A stretch of DNA of 64,000 nucleotides from Hyaloscypha bicolor E (taxonomy: Eukaryota > Ascomycota > Leotiomycetes > Helotiales > Hyaloscyphaceae): positions 186,001-250,000 of the forward strand of contig NW_020194638.1 of the NCBI RefSeq assembly GCF_002865645.1. Direction: 5' to 3'. This document shows positions 62,084 to 64,000 of this stretch, piece by piece. Position 1 is the stretch's first letter. Every line of letters starts with the position of its first letter. The notes beneath the pieces are model-generated. The model ran no database searches, was not told the origin of the DNA, and saw only the letters and a list, made by a program, of their open reading frames with translations. Position numbers and translations under genes: made by a program.

Positions 62084-62752
62084 TCTGCGGCCAACTTGTC
62101 GAGAGATGATGTTGAAGCTGTATTTGAAAGCTCAATTGGGTCGTGAAAAACAATCAAAAATGAGAAAAGGGGAACCGAGAATAGAAGAAGGCCTTAAGGC
62201 AGCAATCGTAAGGGGGGAAGGCGCGGAACATAATAAAGGGGAGTCGTTGGCCATCGGCTGTGGGGTCTGAACTCTGATCTCGGCCTGAGTAACGTTCTGA
62301 CTCACAGCTGCAGTCGCCCAGATAGAAGAGTGAATCAGAATCCTTGATTGACCGGGGAGAACCAGCCGCAAGCAGTCTCGGGCTTCGATGCAGCCGTTGA
62401 TGCAAGGAGGAGCAATTGAGTCATCAGGAATGAAGCAGCTTGTCGGCGGTAGCCTTTAAGGATAATTGCTTCTTCATCGCGAATTTATTCGGACGATGAG
62501 GTGACGCGATGGTGGCTGGAGAACTGTCTCGGCAGTGGCGAGTGAGCCCTTTCACACGTGACAAGATAAAGTTTCACCTGCCCTGATTTATTTTCTAAAA
62601 TACTGTAAGACGGGGTCTGGCAGGTAGCTCGTAAGCGAATAGATTCATTTCGTGAATGACAGTAAGATACAAGAAGGCGAAGCTAATTTCCTTGCCATTG
62701 TTTCTCTTCATTTGGTAAGATCACATCCAGCCGCCCCTCACTCGCTGCTCTT
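62084..62752. other. Intergenic, no gene seen
   Basis: Promoter region of the ABC-F gene and 3' flank of the POT gene. No motif or repeat was recognised. Confidence 0.5.
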
Positions 62753-64000
62753 TTACTCACTCCCTACCTCCTCAACGACTCGATCTCCACTCTCCTCATC
62801 ACTCGGTGCTCTCATTTTTGCATGAAACTGCGCACTCGGCAACAAATTCAACTTATCCTCCTCTCTATCCAACTTCCTATTATCAAGCCAAGACAGCACT
62901 CCACCTGCCGCAGCCAACACAGAAACCAACCCATAATTCCACACCAGCAACGGATCCTCTGCCAGTGCAACAAGAGCCTGCGCCAACGCCGAGCTCAGCG
63001 CATTCATAAACAGCGCAACCGCCTGCACCGTACTCCGCATATTCGTCGGCGCCTTCGTGAACGCGTACTCCAGACTCGTGACACTCGCCATGATCTCGAG
63101 AATCCAATAAGCCCATACGGAAGAAGTTGTATCCAAACCGAAATATTCGCCACGAGGGGCTCGCCATTTTCGTCTTCGCAGGAATTCGCTCGGGTGCCGC
63201 ATGGGGACATGCGGTAAATGAACTCTTGCGTCACGCACGCGGAAATCATGGCAGATGAAGCGAGGAAGAAACCGCATGTGACGCGCTTTATAGGCGTGAA
63301 TTTGAAGCCGAGTTTTCGCAGGCCAGGATATACGATTTGGTCCATTATGGGAATGAGGAGCACGATGAAGAGCGGGTTGAAGTTGGAGACTATGTCGTTA
63401 GGGACGCCGCCCAGCTTCATGACGGCGGCTTGGGATGTGAGGTTGTTGGTCATTTGGCCGTAGGCGAGCCCTGGGATTGTTAATTGGGGAGGTGTGGTGC
63501 GGGAGTTGGGGAGAAGAGACGTACAGTAGAGAGGATACCAGAGGAAGACTTTGCAAGCTAGGAGGCCACGCCGCACTTCGTCAACCCAGGCGTCGTCAAA
63601 GATCATCCAGGCTGGTTTGGAGGCGCCGAGTCTGGACGGTTTGACGTCGTCCCAGAAGCCGGGTTGTTGCACGTTCTTGCGGCTGTGAATTATGTCGGTC
63701 ATGAGATCTGGAATTCTTGGATCGTGGCTTACAAAGTAATAGGATTCCATGACCATCGCTTCCTCATAACAAATCTCCAAAGCTTCATCGACTGGGCAAG
63801 CATTGAGCCGGTGGGTGGATACATGCGGTATCTGTTCCTGCAAGCAAAGATAACCATCGGACAGAGACCTAGAACTGTCAGTGGGGCAACAGGTTCACTA
63901 TTAGGGAAACCTACAAAGCATCAGGGTTGGAAGCAGGTAAGAAAGCCAGAAGCCAACATATTTCTCCGCATACACCATTCCGATGGATCCAGTCAAGGAA
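62753..64000 (-). CDS. POT/PTR2-family peptide transporter, C-terminal part, with one-base frameshift
   Basis: The gene runs in from the right edge. Pieces on the minus strand are 64000-63915, 63868-63733, 63682-63526 and 63470-62753, with introns 63869-63914, 63683-63732 and 63471-63525. Joined, they give IGMVYAEKYVGFWLSYLLPT, CRNRYRMYPPTGSML, DEVRRGLLACKVFLWYPLYW, GQMTNNLTSQAAVM, NFNPLFIVLLIPIMDQIVYP and EIMASVTSLEYAFTKAPTNMRS, the classical second half of fungal proton-coupled di/tripeptide transporters. In the last piece the frame must shift by one base at CTCGAG (63095-63100). Restoring one base there aligns VWIQLLPYGLIGFS with EIMAS at normal family length. Either the gene is newly dead or the base is a sequence error. 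The N-terminus lies outside the window. Confidence 0.85.

Overview
The window is nuclear DNA of a filamentous ascomycete (Pezizomycotina). The evidence is: short 43-150 bp GT-AG introns with CTRAY branch sites, fungal-only families (Zn2Cys6 regulator, DAL5-type MFS, OPT and POT transporters, Git3/cAMP-receptor-like GPCR), and a block turned into AT-rich, stop-filled DNA in the way repeat-induced point mutation (RIP) does. Several proteins look Leotiomycete-like to me, but that is an impression and no search was run.

Layout. 1-7.5 kb is an AT-rich island with a RIP-destroyed Ty3/gypsy chromovirus on the minus strand (gag start near 7079; zinc knuckle, RT, integrase and chromodomain relics in order). 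A Tc1/mariner copy (7508-9068) with TA target duplication and matching inverted ends sits on its edge. 9.6-18.1 kb looks like a carbohydrate-use locus: a decayed GH3 beta-glycosidase (minus) diverges from an intact GH31 alpha-xylosidase (plus), followed by a DAL5-type MFS transporter. 19.3-31.6 kb is gene-rich: a 7TM receptor, an OPT transporter, a TPR-SET protein, a C2H2 zinc-finger protein and a secreted GH5 beta-1,6-glucanase-type enzyme. 31.6-40.6 kb is gene-poor: a foldback MITE, a long unrecognised dead gene, a large ATT/ATC microsatellite and a smaller MITE-like element. 40.6-42.9 kb has a Zn2Cys6 regulator. 45-52 kb mixes decay and genes: a carboxylesterase pseudogene, a frameshifted SDR oxidoreductase, a small gene split by a MITE and a phosphotransferase-like gene. 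53-58.2 kb has two unusual membrane proteins, one a 906-residue repetitive protein with a b561-like C-terminus. 59.6-64 kb has an ABC-F ATPase and the C-terminal part of a POT peptide transporter with a one-base frameshift.

How the genes fit together. The GH3/GH31/MFS trio suggests use of xyloglucan-type oligosaccharides. The GH3 member is dead, and a GGCTAAA box lies between the two glycosidases. OPT and POT both import peptides. The GPCR, the zinc-finger proteins and the SET protein are separate regulatory genes with no visible link to the cluster. Exon coordinates come from reading splice signals and checking frame by eye. Family names rest on motif recognition, not database searches.
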